From Sepiola atlantica (taxonomy: Eukaryota; Mollusca; Cephalopoda; Sepiida; Sepiolidae): 64,000 nucleotides of DNA. The stretch is from NCBI GenBank assembly GCA_963556195.1, contig OY744516.1, positions 32,860,093 to 32,924,092 of the forward strand. Direction: 5' to 3'. Below the pieces are notes generated by a model. It searched no databases. It worked only from the letters and a program-made list of their open reading frames with translations, and was not told the DNA's origin. Positions 1 to 10,363 of the stretch are shown here, piece after piece; positions within the stretch are counted from its first letter, which is position 1; every line of letters starts with the position of its first letter. The position numbers were made by a program, and so were the translations under genes.

Positions 1-461
1 TAGTGTGAAATTCAAACCCTGAAAGATGACATAAAATATTGGAACTGAATACAAATGCTTTATCCATGCGGCCACCGATCAAACGAAAATATTGTCTTTT
101 TAACCTACTTAAAGTGTTTCAGTTCAGCGTAGAGATGCAAAATTAAAAAGATCTAAAATAATTTGTTTAAAATAAAGAAACAAAGAAAAGTTCCACTTTT
201 AATTTACCATAAAAATGGATCTCAAATACGTACAATGATTTGAACAAAAAAAAAACAAGCTTAGTGTTTGGTCGGCTAGTAATAGAAAATGTTAAACTGA
301 AAAGGAAGCTCTAAAAATGTTGAAACATTTGTTCATAATGTTATTTTTACATACTTTTAATTTTGAATGTTGAGTTTTAAATAATTTCTAGGACATCGGA
401 TCAGAGATGCCGATTTAAAATCTTAGTTTGGCCCTTAGATCAACCTTTTAACAGACAACTT

Positions 462-466
<5 letters not shown>
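1..466 (+). repeat. Dispersed repeat X, right part (cut by window edge)
   Basis: This stretch aligns by eye with 39971-40760: shared blocks include ACATAAAATATTGGAA/GCATAAAATATTGGAA, TTTTAACCTACTTAAA, AATAGAAAATGTTAAACTG and TTACTTTTAATTTT-like segments in the same order. Both copies end in TTGCTTTATATATATA and run into (TA)n. The copy at 39746 shows the full left end (ACTAGCTGAAGTACCC); here the left end lies outside the window. It lacks the 280-bp insert present at 40286-40566. No coding capacity was seen. The element class is not known to me. Confidence 0.7.

Positions 467-492
<26 letters not shown>
467..492. repeat. (TA)n microsatellite
   Basis: Perfect TA tract forming the terminus of the preceding dispersed repeat X; the other copy of this repeat ends in (TA)n at the same sequence (40763-40797). 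Confidence 0.9.
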
Positions 493-720
493 ATCAAATT
501 ACATAAACAATATTACAGTCTTATGTCAATCAGCCAACATTTCGATGCTACAGCATCTTTTCAAAGACTGAATAAAAATAAAGTGAAAATTGAGAATCTA
601 GCATTTGAAAAATCACAGATTTTCACTTTTTATTTTTATTTTTATTCAGTCTTTGAAAAGATGCTGTAGCATCGGAACGTTGGTTGATTGACGTAAGACT
701 GTAATATTTATGTGATTTTA
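491..720. repeat. Foldback element, arms about 100 bp
   Basis: The left arm (about 491-592) and right arm (about 618-720) are inverted copies. Shared blocks are CGATGCTACAGCATC on the left with GATGCTGTAGCATCG on the right, and the CTTTTCAAAGACTGAATAAA block with its reverse complement near 643-663. The loop is about 25 bp. It starts directly after the (TA)n tract. No transposase is present, so it is a MITE- or foldback-like element. Confidence 0.8.
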
Positions 721-1610
721 TAAATGCTCTACTTGGTATTGAGCACTTTTTAAAATATTGGTTTTATATTCATTGTATTTACATATTTAAACTTGATCAA
801 TTAATATATAAGGAGAGAGAGACAGATGTGCATTAGGGTAGGTCAGTTTTCAACTTTTTGTTGAATATCAAATATGTCCATACACCATGCAGAGCAAGTT
901 CTGTATTAGTATGGTGAATACTTGTATCAAGTTTTGAACAATTATGTTTAAAGATTATCTAATAAGAAGCATATGAAAAGCAATAATTTGTTTTTGTTTT
1001 GTTTTTTTATAAAAAAAATTACTTCAACAAGTAGTTTCGAAGATATTTACAATATTTGTACAAAGTATGCAAAATAAATTCAAAATTTAAATGGACAAGA
1101 AAATGACAATTGTATTTATCTTTTTAAATTAAAATTTTATTTATTTCAGCATTTTGGGCTATTTCCTTCAAGCACATATCCAGAGATTCATGTTAAAACT
1201 ACCTTTTTTTTTTATAAAAAGAATAAAATTTATACAGTGGAATGAAAATATTTGGGCCACAAGATATACAAATAAAGAATATGGAAAATACATCGTCTTT
1301 CATGTGGTTAAACAATTTTAACACCTGTAAAAGTATTAATCAAACATCAAATAAAAAAGCATTTAGAACAATTATCTGTATATTTTACTGCTGTAAAAAA
1401 CATAAGCAAATTTAATTATAATAAATCTTTGCCAATTTAAAACGATTAAAAAATTTTTTTTTAAATAAATGAAATTATTTTAAAATTTCAATTGATTAAA
1501 ACTTTTCAGAGAACTTAAATGTAAATTTTATTTTTTTTAAATGGATATTTCCTTGATATTTTTCATAAAATTAAGTAGGTAAGACACCAACATTTCTGTC
1601 CTTTAGACTA
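721..1610. other. AT-rich DNA without recognised features
   Basis: Low-complexity AT-rich sequence with short A and T runs. No long open frame, RNA gene or recognisable mobile element was seen on either strand. Confidence 0.5.
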
Positions 1611-1756
1611 GGACTGAAGTGTAATATCTTCTCTGACTGGGGCAATTTTAATTTTTGTCCCAATCTACAGAATCCCTTTTTTGGAAGCTGGATTTTCCCA
1701 ACACTAAAAAGCCAGTGTTATCTAACTTTTCTCATGTGGGGAGGCAAGTAAATGAT
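1611..1756 (+). mobile_element. U2-SINE type S, 5'-truncated copy
   Basis: The body matches five other type-S copies in the window (7008-7217, 8382-8576, 17825-18015, 29706-29895, 43425-43615). Landmarks in order are GGGCAATTTTAATTTTTGTC, a pyrimidine-rich TCCCTTTTTTGGAAGCTGG segment, TTTTCCCAACACTAAAAAG and the 3' end GTGGGGAGGCAAGTAAATGA. The U2-derived head is missing except for a possible GAAGTGTAATATC remnant near 1616. 5' truncation is typical of LINE-mobilised retroposons. Confidence 0.65.
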
Positions 1757-1866
1757 CTTTTTTATACAAAGACAATAAATGAATTCATTTCTAATGAATG
1801 AATATTGTAAATTTGAATATACCCGGTGAACCAAGTGCAAGAGAGATACACACAAAGGGACAGTTA

Positions 1867-2543
1867 AGCCTCAGTCACACGACTTCGCTCGCCGCTACTT
1901 GTAGCCGTGAATACTAGTCGCAACGATTGAGCTGGTCACACAGGACGATTTCACTTCCGCTACTTGTAGTAGCGAGTCGACTACCCTTTCTAGCAGTTCT
2001 GTGTCTTTGTTTACAGCGCAGACATTTCACGAGTCAGGCGGCAGGGTTTTTTTTTTTTTTCAATCTAAACGTGCTTTGGTTTATAAACATCGTTAGTTCC
2101 TGCTCCACTTCATTAATTTCATTCCTATATGCATCCTTCAAGTTCTTTATTTTTTTTCCAAATTATCTTCACAAGGAATCTCAAAACCAGCCTCAATTAG
2201 TTCATTCATTAAATATTTAAAATTGTACTCCCTCGTATTTTTCTTCATATACTGTATATTGTCTGTATCCCACAAACCCTGTAGTTTCTGTAAATATCCA
2301 GAAATCTACTGATTTCATTAGCTGACCACTTCAAACTTTGTTTTTCTGTCATGGCAACAAACTGCATGACTGTGAGGTCATAGAAGCGAATATTGATTGG
2401 TAGCAGCCGCTATTAGGTCTTGAAAAAAATCATAAAATCTCATGATATCAAGAAATAGCATGCTACATCTTCAACTTTAGTCGCGACAAGTAAACTTGGA
2501 TGTGCTACTTGCGACTAACTGGTCGCCTCGTGTGACTGATGCT
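1867..2543. mobile_element. Harbinger-like DNA element with TTA duplication
   Basis: The left end AGCCTCAGTCACACGA is mirrored by the right end TCGTGTGACTGATGCT (inverted repeat, about 15 of 16 matches). TTA flanks both sides (1864-1866 and 2544-2546). A 3-bp TTA/TWA target duplication is the hallmark of PIF/Harbinger elements. The outer about 100 bp on both sides carry TACTTG/CAAGTA-type subrepeats. The 677-bp interior holds only a broken MADF-like frame on the minus strand and no DDE nuclease, so the element is non-autonomous. Confidence 0.75.
2034..2352 (-). pseudogene. Broken MADF/Myb-like gene inside the Harbinger-like element
   Basis: The minus strand from ATG at 2352 reads MTEKQSLKWSANEISRFLDI, then a one-base frame change near 2275-2280. 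It resumes with LWDTDNIQYMKKN, a block with EAGFEIPCEDNLE, and KKIKNLKDAYRNEINEVE, ending at a stop near 2034 (about 105 residues). The spacing of the conserved aromatic and leucine positions, the W of LWD and the KIKNL..YR block fit a MADF domain, a DNA-binding fold related to Myb/SANT. PIF/Harbinger elements commonly encode a Myb-like partner protein beside the nuclease. Its position inside TTA-flanked inverted repeats supports that origin. The frame change makes it non-functional as read. Confidence 0.6.
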
Positions 2544-2869
2544 TTAGAATCCTAAAAAGATCACTCGTTTGGAGTCTCTGAAATAGCGGGTGAATGTCTG
2601 GCATCCAGCAGGATGCCCCATCCTCAAAACAAAGATAAGAAAATTAAAAACATAAAAAAGGGAATACAGCTTAAATGGCTTCTTAAAAAGAAGTATGAAA
2701 GGGAGCCAGATCCACAAATTAGAAACATTTTAAATGTGCTCTGAAAAAATACATACTCACATGTGTGTATTCAAATACATACTCTATTTATTTATACGTA
2801 TACTTTTTATATAGTTGAATGTCTATCTATTCATAAACTGTTTAAAATTTGGAAATTTGTGATCTTATT

Positions 2870-3200
2870 GTGTTAACTGACATTATCAAAAACATGAAAT
2901 CCTGAATGGTTAATGTTGTGAAGTTGTTCCACAGTAAATAATAAATAAAGGAAGTCAAGTCGAGGGTTGGTTTAACAAGTGTATTAACAAAGTAAGAAAG
3001 TGACTAGCTCTTGGCTAGACAGTTACAAGGTGGTGCTTTGTCTTCCGTGTCTCTGGTGACTCGCACTATTTATAGTGACAACCGGTGTAGTTTCTCCTGT
3101 GTAAGAACGGCCGGTGTAACAGTTAACAATAAGGTTTATTACCTTTTACACAGGAAAACATAATAAGGAATAGGAAAAAGAAAAAGAATTGATAACAAAA
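2870..3200 (+). repeat. Repeat unit holding the solo LTR (filled copy)
   Basis: The outer parts, around ACTGACATTATCAAAAACAT (2876) and TACCTTTTACACAGGAAAA (3140), match 4066-4175 in order. The second copy lacks the 208-bp LTR. The pair therefore shows the locus before and after LTR insertion. Confidence 0.7.
2914..3121 (-). mobile_element. Solo LTR of an LTR retrotransposon
   Basis: The 208-bp segment begins TGTTGTGAAG and ends CGGTGTAACA (TG...CA with TGTT/AACA inverted termini). It is flanked by a perfect 5-bp duplication GTTAA (2909-2913, 3122-3126), the size made by most Gypsy-type integrases. The related sequence at 4066-4175 serves as an empty-site copy. On the minus strand a TATAAATA box (about 3066-3075) is followed by a transcribed-looking segment, so the minus strand is the probable sense direction. 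No internal region was found, so this is a solo LTR left by recombination. Confidence 0.8.
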
Positions 3201-4060
3201 TTAAAATCTCCAATCATCACATATATTGCTCATTGAAAAATACATGGGACACTTTTTACATCAAAAGGTAACCTATTGAATTTATAGAATCCTTAATTGG
3301 TATTAATAGCAAAAATTTTAGAACACTCATCATCTATCTGCAAATATGTGTCTGAAAAATTATCTAATTTGGAAAAAACTTCCTGCCATTTAACTAACTG
3401 AAAATTTCATGTGAATTTGGGATCGAGTACAAATGTTTCTAAAAAAACGTCAATCCTGAGCTGGAATTTGCTATTTTCCAGAGAGTTATGTCTTGTTCAA
3501 GTTTTATAACCCAGGCTCAAAATTTTAGCATCTTTCTTCACCATAAGATTCTGAACAAAAATTAAGCATGTCCATGCTTAATACATCGAGTCTGAATTTC
3601 TCATATTGACGATTAACAACTGTAGCATACATTAATGCTCCCTTTTTTTTTTTATACTAAATTCATATTCACTGAAAATTTTTTAAATAACAGAATTGTT
3701 TCTTCAAATGTGATATCTGCAGGTTCCTTAGGAAGAATGTAGTTTACATATTATGTTTCGCAGATCATGATTTTCATAACGTAAATAAACTTTTCTTTCA
3801 TCTGTTCATTTGAGGAAATTTCGTTGAAATAGGCCTTCATAACGCCTATCATACGTGGAAAAGGTTATTTCTTTATTAGGATTATTATTTAATTCACAAT
3901 TAGAATTTGCAACAGTCTTCAGTAATTGAATTTTCTTTGTTATCTGTCCTTTTAAAAAAAATGTCCAACATTTGTTATTGGTTCTGCTAATCCTGCTGTT
4001 TTTTCATTGCTAATTTGTTTTTAGCCCTTCTTTAAAAACCTTGGTTCCTCATGTCACTAA
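3201..4060. other. AT-rich DNA without recognised features
   Basis: No open frame of note and no recognised element. The 1.2-kb interval between the two repeat copies (2870 and 4066) was checked for retroviral-type protein motifs and none was seen. Confidence 0.45.
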
Positions 4061-4065
4061 AATGT

Positions 4066-4175
4066 TGTAACTGCCTTTATCAAAAACATTAAAATTCGGA
4101 AGGATTAACAATGTTTACCTTTTGTATAGGAAAAAAAAATGAGAAATAGGAAAAAGAATGGATAGTTCTTAGTTT
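4066..4175 (+). repeat. Second copy of the 2870 repeat (empty site)
   Basis: CTGCCTTTATCAAAAACATT, GGATTAACAATG, TACCTTTTGTATAGGAAAA and AAATAGGAAAAAGAATGGAT occur in the order seen at 2876-3195, without the LTR. Confidence 0.6.
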
Positions 4176-4950
4176 AGCCATAAAAGGACTGTTTCCAGCA
4201 AGGCTATTACTACCTTACTACTACTACTTGGTGTAGTCAGTATTTTTATACCTTTGTTCATCAGACGAATCCAAATCTTGTAATTAAATATTCCCCCCCC
4301 CCAAGTTATGGGCATTTTTAATATAACTATTCAACTTTACAATGACTCTCTCAGATATTGAGTACTGCATTTATAACAATGTAAATTGTTTATATTTTGT
4401 TATACTTTTTAATGTTATAAATATCATTTGGTATCACATTTAGCCAAATTGATTGATTGAAGCTTTTCATATTCTCTCAAAATTTAAAGCTTCAATAATT
4501 GAACTGCTTGCTATCCCTGTTGTAAAAAAAAAGAAAAAAAAGTAAAGTGACTGAGGATAGTTTAGGGCGACCCAAATGTTCCCTTTTCATGAGCTACTAC
4601 ACTGAGATGTTGGGGAAGGCACCACTCCTTTCTCAGGATTACTCCACTTACTCTTGATTCTTACCTTATAATACTGAGTGTTTAAACAAAAAGGCATCAA
4701 GTACCATTTTTTTTTAGTCTTTGCTAGTATTTGACTGAGGATTGAGCCCTAGTCTCCCGACCCATTAGGGAACACTATGATGCCAAATGGGCTGGTTTTA
4801 TGAATAACAAAAAAAATAATTTTTTTTACTAACATATTTTGTGTATATTTTAATATATTTATATATTAATACTAACTATAACTCTAATATATTAATACTA
4901 GCTCTAAATTCTACCATATTTATTTAAAGCAAGTAAGAAAGAAAATGGTT
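4176..4950. other. Unassigned AT-rich DNA
   Basis: Contains a C10 run at about 4291 and A/T runs. No gene or recognised element. Confidence 0.4.
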
Positions 4951-4951
4951 T

Positions 4952-5278
4952 TATTTACTCCTCCCCAGGAGTTAGGCACAAGGCCAGTTTTATCTTACTC
5001 CCACAAGTAAGATGTGACCCAAGATCGGGTCGAGAAAGTGGGGTTTGAAAAGCCAGCGCTCGAGAGGTGAGCACTCTGGCCATTTAAAAATTGCCTGGGC
5101 AGCCCCGTCGGCATTCCCCGGTAGGGGCGCCTCAGACAGTAAGCAATAAACTTACTCTTCCCCAAAGAGGGGAGGCATAGCCTGGGAGGGTGGACCTCCT
5201 AGAACTGCACAGGACAGGCGTGCAGTATCCATCGGAACAGATACTACACTTTGATCTTAGCCAAAAGGCCAAGAGCGT
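4952..5278 (-). mobile_element. U2-SINE type L, full-length head
   Basis: Read on the minus strand from 5278, the first about 45 bases (CTCTTGGCCTTTTGGCTAAG, then ATCAAAGTGTAGTATCTG) match the conserved 5' end of U2 snRNA, including the branch-point recognition segment GTAGTATC. The rest of U2 is absent: no Sm site or stems III/IV in the expected place. A GC-rich body follows with TTCTAGGAGGTCCACCCTC, GCGCCCCTACCGGGGAATGC, a CTTACTTGTGGGAGTAAGAT hairpin and a 3' end GAGGAGTAAATAAA. Two more copies lie at 35659-36356. Multiple copies with one 3' end point to a retroposon family rather than a U2 pseudogene. Relative to 35659-36030 it lacks about 50 bp after the head. Confidence 0.8.
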
Positions 5279-5799
5279 AATAGTTAGACAAGTGGCAACG
5301 GCCACATGCACTGCATGCCTTAGGTTGTTTTTAAGGATATTTACTTTTTGTTTAAAAAAATAAATTATTGATAATTCTTATTATCCTCCTTGCATCAGTA
5401 ATAAATGTTTTCAAGTAACCCATTCCCTGATTTCTCAAAATGAAGAGAGATGAAGTAATTTTGTGTTCATTTTCATGAATAAACACTTTTTGAATAAGAT
5501 GAATGTAAAGCATGCTAATAATACAAAAGTTATCAATGAATTTTTCAAAAGGAAACAAAGAATTTAATTTATTTACAAATTAATAAGTTTTAAATAGTAT
5601 TTGTTGATTATATTATTTTCTATCGTAAGCCAGGAAGGTGTGTGATTGACATAATGGACGCTATCATAAATTATGAAACCTGCTATGTCAAATTCGTATC
5701 CAACTAGATATATTGTGCTCTAATATTGTTGGAAAACGTATGAACCCGTAATTTCTTCCCTGTGATGGGTAAGAATAAAAACTTCTGCTTAATAAATTG
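5279..5799. other. Unassigned AT-rich DNA
   Basis: No gene or recognised element; a 68-codon minus-strand frame shows no family features. Confidence 0.4.
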
Positions 5800-6375
5800 T
5801 ATACAATTACTGCTGCCACATCTGGGGAGGTACTGTACAGAGCACTCTTTCCTGCTTTGACCGAGTACAAAATTGACTGAAATCTAGTGGGTGGATTATC
5901 TCTTTTCTCTACAACCTCTTTCTCACAGAAGAGATGTTGCTCGTCTCTCTCTACTCTATCATTATTTCCATGGAAGGTGCTCGACTGAGCTCCAGTCACT
6001 GGTTCCTCTTTGTAAGACATTCACAGCAAGAACTCGTCTTATTACACAACGAAAAAAGACTTTCCTTTCTCTCTCCATATGCCTAGCGTCAGATGGAATT
6101 TCCATGGACAGAGCTTCTTTGCAAGGGCTACCCACCTGTGGAACATATTACTGCAAGACTGCTTCTCTGCTGATTACAACTTAGTCATCTTCAAATCTAA
6201 TGTGAACAAATTCTTGTTATGAACCACCCGATAAGTAATCACAGTTCCATTGATCAATGTTAGTACTCTCATAGTGTTTCTCATCTTTCGGCTGGCCATA
6301 ATTTCTGTTTCATTAATCTTTATCCCCCGAGTGACTCTTATATAAGTGGTGACCCCAATAGTAAAAAACAAATTT
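5800..6375 (+). pseudogene. LINE 3' end (same family as 52690-55390)
   Basis: Frames in order give YNYCCHIWGG, PLSHRRDVARLSLLYHYFHG, RCSTELQSLVPL and, after frame changes, HLWNILLQDCFSADYN and KSNVNKFLL before a stop. This is the C-terminal region after the reverse transcriptase thumb, as in jockey/CR1-like LINEs, and it matches 54960-55245. The 3' untranslated part (GAGTGACTCTTATATAAGTG, then TAGTAAAAAACAAA) also matches 55335-55385. The copy is strongly 5'-truncated and carries frame breaks. Confidence 0.75.
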
Positions 6376-6980
6376 AAAGCATTAAATAATTTTAAAGAAA
6401 TGTGTTGATTTTCCCTTTAACAATCAGATCCACCATTCTAATTATGAACTGTATGTCCCTGTTTCAAAGCCCCCCCCCCTGATTTTTATGCTGAACAAAA
6501 TCAGGGAGTAAAAGGATACACAATCAGAATTTAAGACAAAAAAATGAATGTCTGACAAACCGATATTCTTAAGGAATCTTGATTCCATTGGTTTATTTAG
6601 AATTTTCCAATGATCATATTCGACTTTTACATTTTAAATCCTGTTCATTCTGGAATGGTTTTTAATTTAATAAAATCTATGACTTTTGGCAGATTCACAA
6701 AGTATGTTTTGATTTTTAGAATAAGAATTAAATCTCATCATGTCACTATTATCATCCTTACTAATTAGATTCTCTGATTGGTCTTATCTCATTAATAATT
6801 AAAAAAAAGAAATACAATAATAGAGGAAGATGATTGAATGATTTAATCTATTGGGAAGAGGAAGGTCTGTACAGAAGGGAAATTTCAAAGGTGTGGGGGA
6901 AATCTCTCACACACACATGCTCTTTATAAATCTTTGCCAATCTAATTGCAGTCATAAAATTATCCTTCATTCTTTTTTAA
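6376..6980. other. Unassigned AT-rich DNA
   Basis: No gene or element recognised apart from short A/T runs and a C11 run near 6469. Confidence 0.4.
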
Positions 6981-7007
6981 ACTAGCTGAATTACCTGCAG
7001 TCTCTAT
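6981..7007 (+). repeat. Dispersed repeat X, left terminus
   Basis: ACTAGCTGAATTACCTGC matches the left terminus ACTAGCTGAAGTACCCGA at 39746. A minus-strand U2-SINE starts within 30 bp. Confidence 0.6.
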
Positions 7008-7217
7008 GTATTTGCCTTCCCATGAAGGCGGAGTTAAACAGTCGCTTTTTAATGTGGGGAAAAAGCCAGTTCTCCAAAAAGAAGCACTCTGGATTTGAAC
7101 AAAAAATAAAAATTGCATCAGTCTAGTAGGATTTCTTTTTCACTGATCATGGACAGAAAAGATGAAGTGTAGTATCAGAACAGATACTACACTTTGTTCC
7201 TAGCCAGAAGGCCAAGG
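7008..7217 (-). mobile_element. U2-SINE type S, near-complete copy
   Basis: On the minus strand the head CCTTGGCCTTCTGGCTAGG, then ACAAAGTGTAGTATCTGTTC, is a diverged U2 snRNA 5' end. It continues GATACTACACTTCATCTTTT, which makes a self-complementary GTGTAGTATC/GATACTACAC hairpin. The body has CTAGACTGATGCAATTTTTA, an AAATCCAGAGTGC segment, GGAGAACTGGCTTTTTCCCC and the end CCTTCATGGGAAGGCAAATA. About 210 bp in total. Confidence 0.8.
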
Positions 7218-8380
7218 GTCACCATTGACAGGCTAGTTAGCTTTTTATTAACCTTTCTTTTTCTAGACAAAGAGGGAACATTTTTATACAAGTTATTTAT
7301 TTTTCGGTTTCCTACGGGGGAGGAGTCCGACATCTAAAAAATGGCCTCAGCATTGTCTCCGGAGTGAGAACATCTTGAGTAGAAAGGCAATAAACCTACC
7401 TATCCTTCCACCTTTCATAGGTGCTGCCCCCGGAAGAAGCAATCTTGGGACTGTACACATTTTATTTCTCTATGAACCTTAAATGACATCCCTTTTATTT
7501 CTTTATAAAGCTTTACTAAGCTGTATATTAATCTAAATAAAATTATGTCTTTAATTTCTATAATTGTTTATTTCAATGGCATCTCATTGGCATCTAGCTT
7601 ACTTTACATTGGATTAATCAGAAAATTGTATGAAATAAAAAGGTTCAAATGAATTAGATTTAACTTAAAATTTTTGGTTACTTGATAATGCAAAATAAAA
7701 AATAAAAAAATAAGACTATGCTGTTAGATGCTATTTTTATATTTTAAAAAATTTTGTACAATTATTTTCTGGTTAGTGAGTTGAATTTTTGTACAACTGA
7801 ATAGCCCTTTATTTAGTAGCGATATTACCTACATGGATGTGAGCGACAACCAAAAAGCAGTATTATGTACACAACATATTGCCAGAAATAAATTACATTT
7901 GTTCACTATTTTTTTTTATGGTAAAAGTAGAAGTAAAGTATTCATTTTTAGCTTTATTTTTAATAAAGTTATTTGTATTTGGGTTAGCTAGGGCTGTAGA
8001 ATATGCTGACTGCACCTCTACAGAGGGGAAATATCCTCCAAACGGGGTCATTTGTTGACTGTGGATGGTGACATGTGATGTCTAAGGGCGGAATCCTGGA
8101 ACAGTCAGTGACCAGGTTGCCTAAATGGTAACATGATTTGCAATACTCCACTGTGGTCCTTATTTGGGCTAGATGGGAGATTGGCAAGGCTTGATCCAAT
8201 CAAACGGCTGGTCAAGACATCTCCTAGCAAAAAACCAAAATATCAGCTAGTGTTTAATGAATTGTATATAATATATATTGTTACAGGATTAACATCAAAA
8301 TGATTGATATACTATAAAAAAGACCAATCATAACTGAGATGCATACTTTTGACTTTTGAGGATCAAACATGTATATCCCT
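7218..8380. other. Unassigned region with one unexplained open frame
   Basis: Mostly AT-rich. A moderately GC-rich block at 7980-8225 has a 71-codon minus-strand frame (RTTVEYCKSCYHLGNLVTD) with two CxxC-like cysteines but no family I recognise. It may be a fragment of an old element. Nothing else was seen. Confidence 0.35.
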
Positions 8381-8381
8381 A

Positions 8382-8576
8382 TTAACTTGCCTCCCCACAA
8401 GGGCAGTTAGATACCAGTTTGGGAAAATCTAGCTTGCCAAAAAGGGGCACTCTGGATTAAGACAAAAATAAAAATTCTAGTCTAGAAAGATTTCTTATTG
8501 ACTGATTGATGAAAGAAAAAATCAAGTATGATATCAAAACAGATACTACAGTTTGCTTCTAGCCAAAAGGCCAAGG
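8382..8576 (-). mobile_element. U2-SINE type S, near-complete copy
   Basis: The minus-strand head CCTTGGCCTTTTGGCTAGA, then AGCAAACTGTAGTATCTG, runs into a type-S body and the 3' end TTGTGGGGAGGCAAGTTAAT. It is more diverged than the 7008 copy (the head has GCAAACTGTAG for GATCAAAGTGTAG). Confidence 0.75.
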
Positions 8577-8719
8577 ACAGTCATAATTATTCTTTAATGG
8601 TTTTTACATTATTTTACAAAACAATATTGTTCAGCAAAAGCATCCTCTCCTAAAAGATATTTTGCTTTTTACATAGCCATTTTACACACACTTAGAGAGG
8701 ATGATGCCACAACCATCTA

Positions 8720-8990
8720 CTTTTCATCTTATATGCCATAAGAACCTGATAATTTTTTGGTAGCCTTGCATGAATACAAGCGTCCGTAGAAATGGCAGTT
8801 GTATGATCCTAAAATCCTTAGCTGTTAGTCTTGGAGATCCTACAATTGGATTGTTTCTTCCTTGGTGAAGATTCTCTCAAGAATCGTCTAACTGTATCCA
8901 CATGATGACTTATCTCCTCCACAATAATACGAAGAAAGGTGGCTTAAGCAACTTCTTTGATGATAGACATTTTTGTCATTGTTAAGGTCT
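8720..8990 (-). pseudogene. Tc1/mariner-type transposase fragment, N-terminal
   Basis: The minus strand gives ISHHVDTVRRFLRESSPRKK, QSNCRISKTNS, then stops and DHTTAISTDACI. The pattern (turn-helix TVRRFLR, then PRKK..GISKT) resembles the DNA-binding part of Tc1-like transposases. No catalytic D,D,E region follows. This is a decayed fragment and the assignment is tentative. Confidence 0.4.
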
Positions 8991-9914
8991 TTTCCATATC
9001 CCATATACTTAAAGAGGAGAACAGTTATTAGCGTCGTTCATCCCCGAAACATTGAATCTGAAAAATAAAGTGAAGAGCGTTACGCAATAAGATAACAATG
9101 GTGTCATTATATTATGCAAACCATCTATGAATTTTTAAAATCAAATTCAATTTATAAAACACTAAGAAATTCTAAATTTCCCTACCAAAGCGTAGCTCTG
9201 TAAATCTCGTGTCAATATAATATCTACTAATTTTTTCAGCAAAAATAAGATAAAATAAAAATTAAAAAAAAAAAAAATCATACAGCTAAAAATATTTTCT
9301 AATTATCATATACTATATTTTTGGCCTATTAGATTATTTTTGTTTCTAAAAAATAACCCATCCTCTCTGCTGTTATTATGGAAAGGATTTCGGTTTCAGA
9401 ACATTATGATTAGTTAAATTATCATTCTAATTGTTTAATGCTGACCAAATAACCATGTAAATAACATTTGCCAATTCAGTAGTGCAGTTATTTTTTTTTG
9501 TTGTTGTTAAACTCTTCTACTCTCTGCACTTGGTTGTGCTACATTGTTTTTTTTCGTCTACCTCAGGTGTAATCTTGTTCATGCGTAGCATTTTAGGCAG
9601 TTATCATTTTACACTTTGCAACATTTAGTCTTTCTTTTCAGCAATTTACCTGTTTATGTTTATCTAGCTGACCTTTATTTTGTGGTTACTTATCTGATTG
9701 CTTCCTAGTAGGAGGGCACGGTGTGCCACGTTCACCACAAAACAGGAATCAGACATTGAGAGATATATTTATCTATGGCAGGAGGTGGTAAGAAGTTGGA
9801 AATTCCCAAATTTCTACTTATAGATATGATGTAATTTAAAAAATATTCAGAGAATTGTGTACATATCTTGATAGTTTTTTGTTGTTTTTTTCATATATAT
9901 GGACCAGTCTAATT
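8991..9914. other. AT-rich DNA without recognised features
   Basis: No open frame of note; A14 run near 9267. No element recognised. Confidence 0.4.
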
Positions 9915-10363
9915 ACCTCCACCAAGGAGGTTATGTTTTTGGTTGAATTTGTCAGTTTGTGTACAGCCTAGCGTCCGCATCACTTGACCCATCGTCACCA
10001 AACTTGGTCGAAATATAGGGCATGGTTTAACTTAGAGCTGATTTTTGGGATATCTGCGTCAAAGGTCAAGGTCATATTTTAGCCAATGAAATCCCGCATC
10101 TTAGATGATTCTGACCATGACAAGTTTGTTCAATGTGAAAATTGACAGACTTTCGATTTTCTTCTAAATTTGGTGTAGGGATCTGATGTTCTTTGATAAC
10201 AGTAACCACCGAGTAAAATTTCAGCCTTATCGGATAAATAGTTTTTGAGATATCAATGTTTCCATGGCAAAACTTTAGGAATACTTCATACAATATGGAG
10301 AAGTAAGACCCAGATAAGACTTTGGCCCAACAGTACGTTGTTAGAGGGAGGTGCATACAGTCT
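9915..10363 (+). repeat. Dispersed repeat Y (ACCTCC...GGAGGT), long copy
   Basis: Begins ACCTCCACCAAGGAGGTTAT and ends GAGGGAGGTGCATACAGTCT. A second shorter copy at 17172-17485 shares GGTTATGTTTTTGGT, GTGTACAGCC, CACCAAACTTGGTC, GAATACTTCATACAATATGG and AGACTTTGG-like blocks in order. The termini are partly self-complementary (ACCTCC/GGAGGT). The 94-codon minus-strand frame through it has no family features. Class unknown. Confidence 0.7.

Noticed and set aside
2870..4175. A 1.3-kb LTR retrotransposon bounded by the repeats at 2870 and 4066
   Set aside because: The LTR-like part is only in the left copy and has its own target duplication; no gag or pol motif lies between.
5220..5278. Functional U2 snRNA gene
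   Set aside because: Only the first about 45 bases match U2; the Sm site and 3' stem-loops are absent, and the attached body is shared by other copies.
7984..8199. Small zinc-finger-like host gene on the minus strand
   Set aside because: Only two cysteine pairs' worth of signal, no further domain, no splice or promoter support; more likely chance or old repeat.
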